From NCBI RefSeq assembly GCF_907164915.1, contig NC_061862.1, forward strand, positions 34,039,522 to 34,103,521: a DNA stretch of 64,000 nucleotides. Reading direction: 5' to 3'. The translations under genes were made by a program, and so were the position numbers. The notes beneath the pieces were generated by a model that was not told the DNA's origin, searched no databases, and saw only the letters and a list, made by a program, of their open reading frames with translations. Of the stretch, positions 35,737-48,363 are shown piece by piece. Each line of letters starts with the position of its first letter. Within the stretch, counting starts at the first letter, position 1. Origin of the DNA: Impatiens glandulifera (taxonomy: Eukaryota; Streptophyta; Magnoliopsida; Ericales; Balsaminaceae).

Positions 35737-36621
35737 CACTACAACAAAAATGACTTTCGGCGACGCTTAAAAAGACTTCTGCCAACCTTTAAAAGCGTCG
35801 CCAAAAACATTACCGACACTTATTCTTGCGTCGCCAGAAGCAGGGTGGGCGCAAGTTTTTACCACGCTTATTTAAGCGTCGGTACAAGCGTTGCCGAAAG
35901 GCGAAAGTTTTAACGACGCTTATTTAAGCGTTGGCAAAATTAAAAAACGTCGCTAAAAGTCTATTTTATTTTTAAACTATTTTTTTTTAAATTTGTTTTT
36001 TTCTATTTTCATTTTAGATGTTATTTTTTTATCTCTACTATTATCACATTTGCCCTTCATCTCTCAAGTACCTGATGAACATAATCCTTAGGGTGAACCC
36101 ATATTCCAGCATATTATAACCTTAAAAACACTTCAGAAACTAATGAAATCTCTCATATTTTATATACCAAAAACTTCTTCTTTTTCTCCGATGTGGGATA
36201 AATGTCATATTAACACTTCAGAAACTAATGAACTCTCTCATATTTTACTTTTAATTAAATTTAAATAATAATTAAATAAAAGACATATATTAATAATACT
36301 ATAAAAAGTTTAAAAATTATGTTATATAAAAAATATTAATTAAATTAAATGTTAACAAAATTTTAAGTCAAATTTAATTTTAAAAAAATTAAAAAATTAA
36401 AATAAAATATTTATAAAGTTTAAAAATAAAACATAAAAATTATTAAAATTTAGAATATTTAAATTATAAGGTTTTAACAAAGTTACAAAGTTGGTATATA
36501 AAAAAAATAAAGGTGGTGGTATAGATATAAAGGTTGGCAAAAGTTTTTTTCTTTTAATTTTTACCCACGCTTAATATGGGTTGGCACATAAGGGTCGCTG
36601 AAAGTATGTTTTGTTGTAGTG
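35737..36621. mobile_element. Non-autonomous CACTA element with 3-bp TSD
   Basis: The ends are CACTACAACAAAA and its inverted partner TTTTGTTGTAGTG, the canonical CACTA terminus. A 3-bp direct repeat, ATC, flanks it at 35734-35736 and 36622-36624. Subterminal regions contain many copies of CGACGCTTA and AAGCGTCG in both orientations, as expected for transposase-binding repeats. The 885-bp interior is AT-rich and encodes nothing, so the element is non-autonomous. Confidence 0.92.
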
Positions 36622-36967
36622 ATCACTAAGTTGCATTATTAATATAAAAACAGTTTTAAATATTAGATTATTATTCATCATTTCTAAATAAGTATAATAT
36701 TATTTTAATTCATACTTTTAATATTATTTTGAAAATGTCACTAATAACTGCAATATTTTTATTTGAAAGGAAGAATAATTGTAATATTTATTACTATTAA
36801 AGACTTAAACGTATATATAAAAATAATTAACGGAAGAAATCATAGGTAATTTCTGCATTAATTATAAATTAATTAGTTACCTTAAAACTATTATTTTGAT
36901 TATTTAAATAGATTAACAATGAACAAATCCTGATACTTTATTCTAAGAGGGGCAAGGAGAGTATACT

Positions 36968-39900
36968 ATGACAAAATCTAAATGTGTGCATTCGTCTCGC
37001 ATTCTCTTTGTATTTTTTATTTCATCAATCATTTCTCTATCTTATGATGTAACAGGTGAAGAAGAAAGAAAGGTAAGCACAATTTTTTTGATTTAATTTG
37101 TTACAATTTTTTGTTTAGTTTTTTTTTCTTTGAATAAGTGCTCTTCACCCTATTCAAAAGTACCCCCTACAAAAGAGAGTAAAGATTGAAAGGGAATATT
37201 TGTAGTTTTATTTGATTAATTACATTATGTTAAATTATTTGATTAATCTAGAATTTTTTTTTATCATTATTTGTAGGTATATATAATTTACATGGGAAAC
37301 CTTCCCGATGGAGAATACTTAGCTCGATCACACCATCTTCATCTACTACAAACTCTTGGTCATATCAATCGGTAAATAATTAATTTGTTTTTCATTTAAA
37401 TTATTTAATTTATGTATTTACCATTTTGTTGTTTTAGATGAGTATGATTACAAGATAGTGAGGATCATAAAAGGTTTTTTGTTTTATTTTTTCATTATTT
37501 AATAATCTTTTATGTTAAAAAAAAATATAAAGAACAAAAAAGAGATACAAAAGTTAATATTATTAGATAATATTTTTATTTGATAGGATGGCCGAAAAGA
37601 CGTTGATGAGAAGTTATACAAGAAGTTTTAATGGATTCGCTGCTAATCTTACTCCATATGAAGCCTCAAAATTGAAAAGTAAAATATCTTATTATTTGTG
37701 TTTTTTTTTTTTTTAATTATAAAATATACAATAATTCATACCATACACATATATTTTTCCCTTTACACGAAAGGTGTGCCTTTCTTGTTATAGTCTATTT
37801 TTTCAAATAATCAATTAGATAGGAAACATGAATTTTACCCCCTAAACACGCATTAATATTTGTAATATAATTATTTTGCAACCAATATTTCACTATTTAT
37901 TAGTTTAATTTTATTTACTTAGATTCGTTAGTGATATTTTGATGACATTTTGATATTTATCTTTTGATAATTTATAATAATTTTTTTCAATAATTTTAAT
38001 TGGTATGTTTTTGAAACGTTTTACCATGAATTAATTAATTGATAATATCCTTTCAAATTTTGAAAACATGCATGCAAATAATTAATATTTATTGTTCTAT
38101 AATGCATGCAGACATGAAAGGAGTTGTCTTAGTTTTTGAAAGTCACAAGCTCAAACTTCAGACAACGAGATCTTGGGACTACATTGGATTATCCTTAGAT
38201 GTTAGTCGAAATCTAACAATGGAGAGTGATATTATAATTGGCCACATTGACACGGGTGTACGACCTAATAGTGACAGTTTATCTGACCATGGCTTAGGAA
38301 ATGTTCCTAAGAAATGGAAAGGTGTTTGTAATGGTGGCAAAAACTTCACTTGTAACAAGTAAGTGTGTTTTTCCTATATATTCATTATATTGTATATCAT
38401 TTGTGCTAAATTAGTCTATTATTTAATCATGTGATATAGAAAGTTGATTGGGGCGAGGTACTACATAGGAGACTCGGCAATAGACGATTCAGTAGATTCT
38501 CATGGAACCCACACAGTCTCCACCGCGGTTGGAAGAGTTGTAAAAAATGCAAATTTTTTTGGCATAGGAAACGGGACCGCTAGAGGAGGCGTCCCATCGG
38601 CAAGGATAGCTACTTATAAAGCTTGTGATATGGAATGCGATGATAAAGATATATTGGCTGCCTTTGATGATGCCATTGCCGACAATGTTGATATTATCAC
38701 CGTCTCAATTGGACCTGAAATCCCGGTTAACATCAGCGAAGATATTGTTGCCATTGGCTCCTTTCATGCAATGAAGAAGGATATTTTAACTGTACAAGGC
38801 GCGGGAAACACACGCAATAACTTGTTAAAATCAGTTGTAAGCACTGTACCATGGATATTCTCGGTGGGTGCCAGTAGTATTGACAGAAACATAATCAATA
38901 AGGTTGTTCTTAAAAATGGACGTACACTCATTGTAAGTAAATTTTTATCCCAAGTTAGTTTAAAATTATATTTATATTTGAGATTCAACTTTATAAAAAA
39001 AATAAAAAAATTTATTTTAAACATCAATTACCCACCTTTATTAATTTGTCAAAATTTCACATTACAAATAATATAATTAATTTGACCTTTAGTTGAGAAG
39101 AGAGAATAGTATTTTGTGAGATGTTAGTCTAGCTAGCTAGGAGTGCAAGAATATGATCAAATGAGATATCTTAAATGACTTAGGGGTCTGGAAGTTAGAA
39201 TTGAAATTATAAGATCACAAATGTGTATATATATATATATTGAATAACCTCGGGCATATTATACTTTTAAAAGATTGTTGAAATTAAAATTTTAATTGAA
39301 TCCACATCAATTTAATTATTTTATTATTTCTTGTAATTATGATTTTTAATATTTTTTACATTGGTTATACACTTAGACCAAGCCCAGTTTAAGCTTAATG
39401 CCATCATATATATGTGGTTAAAGCTCGGGTCATCCCTCAACTACATTGGTCAGTGTCTTCTATAGGGCTTAACATTGGTTAGAGATGTCTAGATAAAACA
39501 CGTTTCATTCCTCAACTACCCGATCGAGGTCAGTGTGTTCTTATAGGAATATGACATTGGTTAGACTTTTCGATTGAAGCCTAAGTCATGTAGACAATAT
39601 AGTGAATATTACCTTAGTGTTGCATGGACTACTTTTATTTGCTCCTAACTCATTCATAAAAGAAATTCAAAATAATTTACCACATCAATAAATAAATAAA
39701 AGAATGGAAAATATAAGTTTTATAAGAATTAAAATTGTATTTCTTCAAAACATAATATTTGATGCTTCCTTTGAAGATGTCTTAAATGAATTTGTTTTTT
39801 CTAAAGAAAATTAAGGCATGTAAAACTCTATAAATACATTGGAAAGAAAAATTTGTGTGAATAACTAATATCTTGTCGTTGTTGATTAGAGTAATACTGT

Positions 39901-41440
39901 GAATCCTTTTACTACAAGCAAGCATAACAAGAAACTAGTATATGGAAGAGAGATCACCAATCATTGTAACGAATCAAGTGCAATGTAAAGTTTTCTTTTC
40001 ATTTCTCATTTACAAAACAACTCAAGATAATCTTGTCATTTTAATTCTTGCACATTAACCTAGTGAGTAAATCCATTTTTGTAGTTTCTCTTTCTTATTT
40101 GGCTTGCAGGCGATGTATGAATAGTTGTATAGACCCTAGCTTGGTGAAAGGAAAGATCATAGTATGCAATGTTGACGAGTTCGGGCTATTAGCACTTGAA
40201 ACGGGTTTGAATGCAAGTGGTCTTATTATGCGAATGTCTAACCAATCTAAAGATGTATCTAAAATTGTACTTTTACCTACAGCGTACTTGAGTAACCATG
40301 ATTTTCATTATATTGAATCTTACCTCAAGTCTAAATCATTTCCCTCCGCACGCATACTAAAGAGTAAGACTATTCGTAATGATGGTCATGTCTTAGGTTC
40401 TTTTTCAAGCATTGGGCCTAATACGAAATTGCCAGAAATTTTAAAGGTATACATATATACATGAATTTTATATTAAAAGACATTGTGTAGTGATTTTCTA
40501 ATTCTTTCTAGTTACTTAGTTTGTGATTTAAGATATATTTTGTTTCTCTTAGTCTAACTAATATTACGTTCTTATATATTACTTTAATATGTATAATAGC
40601 CGGATATAACTGCACCGGGCTTAAATATACTAGCAGAAAGTCCTTCAGAAAAAAATGCCTTTTTAGACATACCGGGTGCAAAGTATAACTTTCGTTCTGG
40701 AACATCCATGGCGTGTCCTCATGTTACCGGTGTGGTTGCTTATGTGAAATCAAAACATCCTGATTGGTCTATTTCAGCTATCAAATCATCTCTTATGACT
40801 ACAGGTAAACGAGTAACAATTTGACTAGATAAATTATTGTGCGACAAAAGATAAAATCGATTCATGATTAATCAAATATTTTTGGTTGATTGTTTTGTAT
40901 GCAGCTCGAACCATGAATACAAAGTACAATAAAAATGTTGTATTTGGTCATGGAGCAGGATTTATTGATCCAATAAAAGCAACACATCCTGGGCTCGTGT
41001 ATGAGACATTTTTAGACGAATATATGAATATGTTTTGCAATCTAGGATTAGAAGGAGTCAAGTTGAGGGAGATGTTAGGAACAAAAGAGAAGTGTCCAAA
41101 AGGAATTAAAATGTCAACAAAGGATCTCAATTACCCAACAATGACAGCTCCCGTGCACACTAACTCGTCCTTCAAGATTCAATTCTCAAGAGTTGTTACA
41201 AATGTTGGACATGCAAACTCAATTTATCACGCACGTGTAAGTACTGGAGATAACACAATATACGTTGACGTCGAGCCAAACATCCTCTCTTTTGTTAGTC
41301 TTAAGGAGAGAAAGAAATTTGTGGTAACAGTTAGTGGACATTGGCTCAATCAAGATCATGTTTCTTGTTCCTTAGATTGGTTTGATGGTATTCATACAGT
41401 CAAAAGTCCAATTCTTTTATATCGATCATCTATTATATGA
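36968..41440 (+). CDS. Subtilisin-like serine protease, SBT4/cucumisin type (9 exons)
   Basis: I join nine exons: 36968-37072, 37277-37371, 37587-37678, 38112-38358, 38440-38932, 39890-39984, 40110-40446, 40600-40804 and 40905-41440. All introns are GT-AG, and the joined frame is open for 734 residues, typical of plant subtilases. Order: a signal peptide (about 1-30, hydrophobic core [11 protein letters not shown]), inhibitor I9 prodomain (about 35-112, VYIIYMG), catalytic domain with Asp144 (IDTG), His201 (SHGTHT), oxyanion Asn303 (GAGN) and Ser524 (SGTSMACPH), a PA-like insertion (about 345-470) and a C-terminal Fn3-like domain. The enzyme would be secreted to the cell wall and cleave peptides or proteins. 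Several usually fixed neighbours differ: GAGNTRNN where AGNSGP is usual, FSSIGPN instead of SSRGPN, and DTGVRPNS instead of an IWPES-like motif. All catalytic residues remain. Intron 5 is long (957 bp). I judge it a probable functional, divergent SBT4 member. Confidence 0.87.
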
Positions 41441-41488
41441 TTAGTATTAGTTGATTTTATTACTTGAATAACTTTTTTCTTACTAATG

Positions 41489-41506
41489 AATAAAAGATTT
41501 AATAAA
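41489..41506 (+). terminator. Polyadenylation signals of the subtilase gene
   Basis: Two AATAAA hexamers lie at 41489-41494 and 41501-41506, about 50-65 bp after the stop codon. This is a normal position for a plant near-upstream element. Confidence 0.5.
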
Positions 41507-41905
41507 GTCTTATTATCTAGTTCTCCTACATTTCCTACAAAAATTAATTAATAAAAAGATTTATGGGTAAAGTTTGTACAGTAAATAATTAATTAATTAA
41601 GTTATGCATGTACTATGTATGCATGTTATTATCAAAGAAAAAAAACAAAATCATAAGCATTAAAAATAAAGGCTAAATGGAAAGTAACTTCATCGTTAAG
41701 TCAATACAAAAAAACTTAATATTGTTTATAACATTTTAAAATACAGAGAAAGATTATTTAATTTAAATAACTCATTTTTATTTAATTTTTTCTATTTTCT
41801 TTAAATAAACAAGCTATAAGTAAGAGAAACTAGAATTTAATACATTCTTACTATAAGTTTCTAGGTTAGTGCATTATAAGTTTTATCAAATAGTACTAAC
41901 CGTGT
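41507..41905. other. Gene-free spacer
   Basis: I see no feature between the subtilase 3' end and the duplicated flank of the gypsy element. Confidence 0.5.
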
Positions 41906-41973
41906 AAAAGGAGTCTTCTGTTTTTTGAGTTTTCCCTTATAAAGTGTAAACTTTTTGGATTCTCCCTCCCTTG
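41906..41973 (+). repeat. Left 65-bp flank duplicate of the gypsy element
   Basis: It runs from AAAAGGAG to CCCTCCCTTG and is homologous to 44660-44724, directly abutting the outer ends of the two LTRs. A handful of mismatches and small gaps separate the two copies. Confidence 0.9.
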
Positions 41974-42470
41974 TGCTACGGTCTAAAAATAAAGTAAGCG
42001 GTCCAAATATAATTCCAGCACCCTCCATCGGTCCTAGTGTGCACTTGGGCTAGATTTCTATTTGTTGTTTTAATATTCTATTTTGTTTTCCCCTTCTATT
42101 TTTCAAACTGAATTTTGTTATTTTTTAAGTAGTTGTAACTGAATATTCTGAGGCAAGACAACACTTATTTAAGGCTGATTCCTTTTCCACAAGGACCCAT
42201 GAATAGAATAATGAATATATGAAATTACTTATGAAAATTCTTCACCCCCAATGTCTTTTATGTTTTGATTATTTATTTTGGACTGTTTGGTATAAACCAG
42301 TAGTATTTCTCTTCTCACCCTTGGTTCTTCTTTCCCCTCATCCCAAATTCTCCATTACAAAACCCTTCCGCTGCACTTTAATTATATATTTCACACCCGG
42401 TCCTTGAGATCAAGAACTCGATTCTTGAAATCAAGAACCCAAAACACTAGTTACAATTCAAGTCGTAACA
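41974..42470 (+). repeat. 5' LTR of gypsy element
   Basis: It starts TGCTACGGTC and ends GTCGTAACA. It is homologous to 44181-44659, with several small gaps. Confidence 0.85.
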
Positions 42471-42519
42471 TTTTGGTATTAGAGCAAGACAATTCTTATT
42501 GATAGAAACCCGCTAGCAA

Positions 42520-44175
42520 GATGAAATGGCTGCTCTAAAGACCCTAATCGATGGTTTCTCCCAATAATCAGTTGATTCACAAGCCATTTTGCACCAACAC
42601 ATGACTTAATCGGCTGCTATGAACGCTGACCCAAATGACCGAATTAAGCAATAACATGGATATAATGTTCAATGTCGCTGAAGAAAGTTTGGAAGCCATT
42701 GAAAGTGGTGCGTCTAATAATGGTCAAGATCCCCGCACCCGACCCTATGTTAATGCTTCTTGCTACGGTCCTCCTACGAACATGCCCTTCTAGTATGGCC
42801 AACACTACGTTCCTCTAAAAGTTGATCTTCCTGAATTTGATGTGACCAATTTGGAGGGATGACTCATATTTGCCGAGCAATTCTTTAGGGTGGACAAGAT
42901 GAATGATGCCACGAAATTGGACATTGCTCGCACTCACTTTTCAAAGGAGGCAAGAATGTGGTATGGCTCATATTTGCAGAACCGCAATCAAAGAGAAGCC
43001 TTGTCGTGGGATGTATTCAAGAGAGATCTCTTGCTGCGATTCGGTCCTTCCATACACGACCCCCCATTAGACAAAGGATGAAAATGAAGCAAGTCAGCAT
43101 TGTCCAAGAAGTAACATACGCGTCCCTAATGAGCAGCATGCCCTTGTACAGCACTGAAGCACCGCTGCTGCCCAAGCCATCAATTGTTAGCACGGCCTGG
43201 CCAAGGACCAACCGGACAACCAACCCCAAGAATGACCTATGTTATACTTGCAACGAAAAGTGGGAGCCCAACCATAGGTGCAAATCCAAATTATTCATGG
43301 TCTCGGCTAATAAGCAAGAAGTCCAAGAACCCACTCAAGAACAAGTTTTTAATGATTCACCTTTGCTTCTTGAGGTAGGGGACGAACATGCCATTTCTTT
43401 GCACACATTCAAGGTCTTATAGGGTATTTCTCGGTCGTAGGTCAACAAAATACAAGGAAACCGGCTGAAAAAGTCCTTGGAAAAATATAGTGTTTCTGCC
43501 ACGGTACAAATAAAGAGTAAGCACGAAAGCCAAATTGTTTCACTTGTTTTGGAAGACACTCCTGGAAATTTCTAGCACATAATCGAAGGCTTCAATCAGC
43601 TATTCTAGCAACCCAATAACCGACCACCGGCTAGGAAGGTAATTAGAAGACATGGCTATTTTGTTTCACCTGTGTTGCTGGTCCGGAAAAAGGACTGGGC
43701 TTGGATGTTTGAAGATACTCTAGAGTATAATCAGAAGAATAATGACTCTTTTGTTGCACCTAGGGTGCTGGGATGAAAGAAAGTTTGGTTCTGAATTTTT
43801 GATAACACCTTAGTGTTTAATCGGAGCTGGAAGAAATTATTTTTGCACCAGGTCTTAGCGATATTGCAACTACAAAAGTTTTCTCTCATAAAAAAACATT
43901 ACTTGGGGTGCACACAAATTTCTCACATGGGTGAAGTGGAGACTGATGACCTGACAAAGCTAAAGAGCACAAGGTCCCAGCCAGTTCCACTATTAAAAAG
44001 TTGTTACCGACGAATTTTAAAGAAATGCGGTCCTACACTCCAACACTTGCTAAACCTGCTAAAAATCCGACCGAACAGTAAGAGAAAAGAGTTCTCTTTG
44101 AAGATAGGGGCATGCGCATTAAAGGTTGACCAGGCCACGGTCTTTTCTTCGAGGGTGAAGAGTTTTGAAGGGGGA
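42520..44175 (+). pseudogene. Gypsy gag and pol remnant
   Basis: The gag starts near 42525 (MAALKTLIDGF) and carries the Ty3 gag core (LPEFDVTNLEG...FAEQFFRVD.M...., then ARMWYGSYLQNR, to FKRDLLLRFGPS near 43045). A gag zinc knuckle (CYTCNEKWEPNHRC) lies at about 43240-43282. After that the frame shifts repeatedly, the protease DSG is not found, and only a reverse-transcriptase entry motif (SPVLLVRKKD) remains near 43666-43700. Most of reverse transcriptase, RNase H and integrase are deleted. Several in-frame stops are present. Confidence 0.85.
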
Positions 44176-44180
44176 GATAA

Positions 44181-44659
44181 TACTACAATCTAGAAATAAA
44201 ATATGCGGTTCAAATATAATTCCAGCACCCTCCATCGGTCCTAGTGTGCACTTGGGCTAGATTTCTATTTTACTTTCCCTTTTTTGTTTTTTAAACTGAA
44301 TTCTGTTATTTTCTAAGTAGTTGTAACTGCATATTCTGAGGCAAGACAACACTTATATAAGGCTGGTCTCTTTTCCCTAAGGACCCATGAATGGAATGAT
44401 TAATATATGAAATTACTTGTGAAAGTTCTTCACCCCCCATTGTCTTTTATGTTTTGATTATTTATTTTGGACTGTTTGGTAAAAACCATCAGTATTTCTC
44501 TTTTCACCCTTGGTTCTTCTTTCCCCTCATCCCAAATTCTCCATTACAAAACCCTTCCATTGCACTTTGATTATATATTTTCCACCCGGTCCTAGAGATC
44601 AAGAACTCGATTCTTAAAATCAAGAACCCAAAACACTAGTTAAAATTCAAGTCATAACA
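44181..44659 (+). repeat. 3' LTR of gypsy element
   Basis: It starts TACTACAATC (the expected TG mutated to TA) and ends GTCATAACA. It matches the 5' LTR over its full length. Confidence 0.85.
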
Positions 44660-44724
44660 AAAGGAGCATTCTGTTTTTGAGTTTTCCCTTATAAGGTGTA
44701 ATTTTTTGGATTTTCCCTCCCTTG
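44660..44724 (+). repeat. Right 65-bp flank duplicate of the gypsy element
   Basis: It runs from AAAGGAGC to CCCTCCCTTG and is the counterpart of 41906-41973. Confidence 0.9.
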
Positions 44725-45985
44725 AAAGAGAAAAAACATCTCCAAACTTAAGAATCCAACCTTGGGAATTTATACTTGTGCTTAATCTTATAATCTCATC
44801 ATCAACAAGCATGCAAATAGAGAATAGTGAGGAATGGATTAGTTTTAGGAAAAGTTTGAGAAAACAAGAATCCCACTGTGTGTGTAGGAGCATGAGTTAT
44901 GTGCAGATACTTCTCAACCAAACGATAATCTTCATTATTATATGGAAGTGGATCAATGTTACATTGAAGTTTCCTATACTTCTCATCCAGGCTGTCATCA
45001 TTATAAACAAAAGATCAATTATTAGCCAAAACATTATTATTGAGTTACAAAATAAATTTTTTTAGAAGTTGGAAATCTTGAGATTTGGAACTACACTCTA
45101 TGTAATTTGGAGCAACAATCAAGTCTTTAGTTGATGTACCTATGAATATATGACAGTAAAAATGAAACTAAAAAGGACATATAATATGATAAATAATTGT
45201 AATCTCACTTGTACTAGATAGAGCTAGGATGATCTATGAAGAATTTTCTATCATCCCGTAAATCTGAAACCATTATTATAAAGTCAAAAGCTCATAATTA
45301 TATGAAATCATTCATCCATACATATATAATATGATATCATTAAAGTGGTCAAAAGATCTAAACAAGTTTGATTCCAACAAAATTTTAGAAACTCTATGGG
45401 TATATGTAATCAACAAAACTATACTTTGGGGTTATTTCTCATGCTAGTTGATATAATTGCAGGAGAAAGAGTTGACTTAATTAGAGAGTACAATTGAATC
45501 GACATTGACATGGCCAAAACTTGTTGAGCCATTAGAAAGGATCACTAACAAATAATTTGTTGTAGGAGAAATTGTCAATCATCTGAACTCCGTTAATGAT
45601 TCACCATAGCTCTATGCTGTTATTGAAGAATTTAGGTAGGGATGGGTTAAGGACATAGTGTTGGCGTGTGTAACCCCCAGGAATTCGGCAGCAAATCGCG
45701 GCGCGTGGCATGGCCCCAGAATGGCTCGGGATTCTATGATTTCAACCTTGATTTACGTACTAGTCATTATTTAAAATAAAATATTATAATAAAAGGTTTT
45801 GAAAACACATGGCAACCTTTAAAATTAATTATAAAAATTATTATTTTTTGTTCAAATTTTAATAATATAGGAATTTGCGATAATCAAATTACGATTTGAT
45901 TTTTATGAAATCATGGTTTAAATTAATTAAACCTATCTAATTTAGGAAATGTTATTTTTTTTGAAAACAACGTCGCCAATTAATT
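44725..45985. other. Gene-free interval
   Basis: Overlapping frames on both strands at 44636-45065 have no recognisable domain and partly overlap the LTR. A short GC-richer patch at 45665-45740 (GGCAGCAAATCGCGGCGCG) stands out from the AT-rich surroundings without an evident function. Confidence 0.45.
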
Positions 45986-46479
45986 ATAAGAAAATTAATA
46001 AATAAAAAAGTGTACGTATATAATCGTATTTTTCACTAGAGTTTCAATTTTTGATTCGTAGTTTGGTGATATTTGGGAAAGGATTTCGCGCTTCATCCTC
46101 CATGCCTATTTTAAAAATAGACTCTACTTATAAACTCGGCTTTTGAAATTCAGTTATATAACATTTGAATTTTAACCGATTATTCTTTCGGTCATAGTCA
46201 TGTTTATAGGTTTAGAATTATTTAAAATATTGAAACAACAATATTTAAATGCTAGTAACAGTTACTAATGATATCTAGAGAGGATTATACCTGAAGAACA
46301 TTATTCATTTTAAGGGTGTTAGGGTTTAGAAATAAACGTGAAACATTCCTTAAGAAAAATATTTTTTTGTGGAAATATCCCAAAAATATTTTGAAATTAT
46401 TTTCGAATTTTTTGGGATTTTAAGAAAGGTTTGTTGTTCAAAAATTATAAAAAAATAATTTTGAATTTTGAAAATGGGA
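45986..46479. other. Unassigned interval, possibly gypsy untranslated region
   Basis: The segment ACGTCGCCAATTAATT followed by GGGAAAGGATTTCGCGC.TCATCC resembles non-coding parts of large plant gypsy elements. No coding domain or LTR pair supports this directly. Confidence 0.25.
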
Positions 46480-46935
46480 ACCAAACAACCCTTAGGACCA
46501 GAGTCCTAGGCCTTGGGTCCGATTTTATCGGTCAAGGTCCAAGGACCTTTGTTCTAGGTCGAGGAGTCTCTTAGTCGAGGCTCTATATCTTCGGTAGGGG
46601 TGTCAAAGTCCCTCAGTCGAGGTGCTAAGTACTCTAGGTCCTAGGTTAAGATCCTCGGTCGGGGTGTATAAACCCCACATTTTAAATTCTTGGTCCGGGT
46701 CGGAATTCCTTGGTCCTAGGTTTAGGAATTCTCGGTCATGGGTTTGGAATTCTCGTTCCTAGGCTCAAACTTCTCAGTCTTGGGTTCATATATCTCAGTC
46801 CTAGCTCAAGAACATCGGTCAAATCTCTCGGTCATTTTAAAATTCTCGGTCCTAGGTCTCAATCTTAAGTACGAGTTTTCTCGGTCTTGGGTCTTAGCCT
46901 GGACCGACGGTGTTTGGTCGGACCTCTTGGTCCTC
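46480..46935 (+). repeat. Imperfect minisatellite cored on CTCGGTCCTAGG
   Basis: Phrases of the type TTCTCGGTCCTAGGTTTAGG recur at roughly 18-35 bp spacing across about 450 bp, with a strong GC shift relative to the surroundings. The CCTAGG core is itself a palindrome. The reading frames here are by-products of the repeat. Confidence 0.8.
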
Positions 46936-47048
46936 AAGAACATCAAACTTGCAGGTTTTGTAACTTTGATTTGAGATTAGATTCTTTGATACGAGGGCTT
47001 GTGCAGCTTCAAAAATATTTTATAAACATGTTGATCAAAATCTCATGG

Positions 47049-48026
47049 CCAGAGTTAGTGTCGAAATCCATCTAAGTAGCTCTCTTCCAATTAAGCTTGA
47101 CTTAAAAATAGACTGGGAAATTTATTTGACATTGGAGTACAATACGAATGGAAACCAAATCGATGTATATGGTGTAGCACTTTCACACACTATGAATAAA
47201 TGTCCAGTCAATAATAATCTAAAATTGAAGGCCAATAACAATGCTCAAGAAGGCGGTATCAATGACTCTAACCAGGCTCAGGTTGAGAAAATGTGAACAA
47301 GCCTGAACTTAACATCAATGAACACACTGATAATGATAGGATGGGAAACCAAAAGCAAGAACAGATAAGGGTAAGGAAGAAGATAGAAAAAAGAATGAAG
47401 TGGGTAAGGGTACAAGATGACCCTACTAACGCTGATCCTATCGGTCATGTTCAGGGCACCGATCCTAGGGATTTTGTTTTCTCAAGAATAGGTTCGTTCA
47501 AAACGTCGATCCTGGTCAGGATATTGGTCTTGATAAAGCTGGACATAGCCACACTAGTCCTAGAGCTTCTTATAATGCTACCGTACCTAGCCATATTGAC
47601 CATGTTAAGCCTGGTCATGGACTTGCTGATCCGGATACTACTCAAGCTATCGGACTTGCTACTACCGGTCCTGGTGAAAAATGTTATGGTTCTAAAGTTT
47701 ATGGAATTCAAAGATCTATGGGACGGGGAATACTTGGCCCATATAAAACAAACAAAATTGGGTCTGATGACACTCCAATAGGTCGTGATTTCACTCTTCA
47801 CAATTCTAGGAATGCAAGCAGGAACCAAAAAAGCAATGTCATCAAAATTCGAAATGACCCGATCCATGGGCTCAAAGCCACCTTTCGAGATATTGAACAA
47901 GAAAATCCTGGACAAAAAATATTGAAAAACCAACAAGCAATAAAGAAGCTCTTGAGAATGAACTGGAAAATCTTGGGTTTTGTGAAATTAAAAGATCAAG
48001 TGCAGAAGAAGACAATTTGGTCTTGA
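47049..48026 (+). pseudogene. LINE ORF1 remnant
   Basis: The first 80 codons follow the nucleic-acid-binding ORF1 pattern of plant LINEs (ARVSVEI followed by LEYNTNGNQIDVYGVALSHTMNKCP). The CCHC knuckle there has lost all but its last cysteine and histidine. The rest is a polar linker with frameshifts near 47290 and 47720. It continues without recognised domains to about 48357, just before ORF2. Confidence 0.65.
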
Positions 48027-48363
48027 ATAAGGCAGTGAGCCTTGGTTATGAAGTAGGGCGAATTAAAATCGATAACAGACATGAATCCAGCAGTGAAGAG
48101 GTTCAAAGTCAGAAAAGACCTACTAAAGAAGAACAAGCTTAAAAGCGAAGACAGAGCATAAAGATCCTGGATCCAGAAGTCACTGACTCTATAACGGTAG
48201 AAGATGAGATTTATGTGAGACAACCCCCACTCTATGTGAATAGTATTCCATGTAATCAAGCTGTAGCCATTGAGGATAGCGAGACAAGTGATGCTTACAA
48301 TTTCTCTAATGAAGAGGTCCAGGACAATCTAGAAATTCAGGAACCCAACACTTATATTTATTC

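Larger units (their letters stand above)
41974..44659 (+). mobile_element. Internally deleted Ty3/gypsy element
   Basis: Direct LTRs lie at 41974-42470 and 44181-44659. A primer-binding site (TGGTATTAGAGC, 42474-42485) matching initiator-Met tRNA follows the 5' LTR, and a purine-rich GAAGGGGGAGATA precedes the 3' LTR. The interior of about 1.7 kb is far shorter than the 4-5 kb needed for full gag-pol. The outer flanks carry a 65-bp direct duplication instead of the usual 5 bp. Confidence 0.87.

Noticed and set aside
44636..45065. Frames of 85 (minus) and 119 (plus) codons right of the gypsy element
   Set aside because: They overlap each other and the 3' LTR, and neither shows a known domain.
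47451..47936. 161-codon minus-strand frame
   Set aside because: It is antisense to LINE ORF1 and has no domain of its own.
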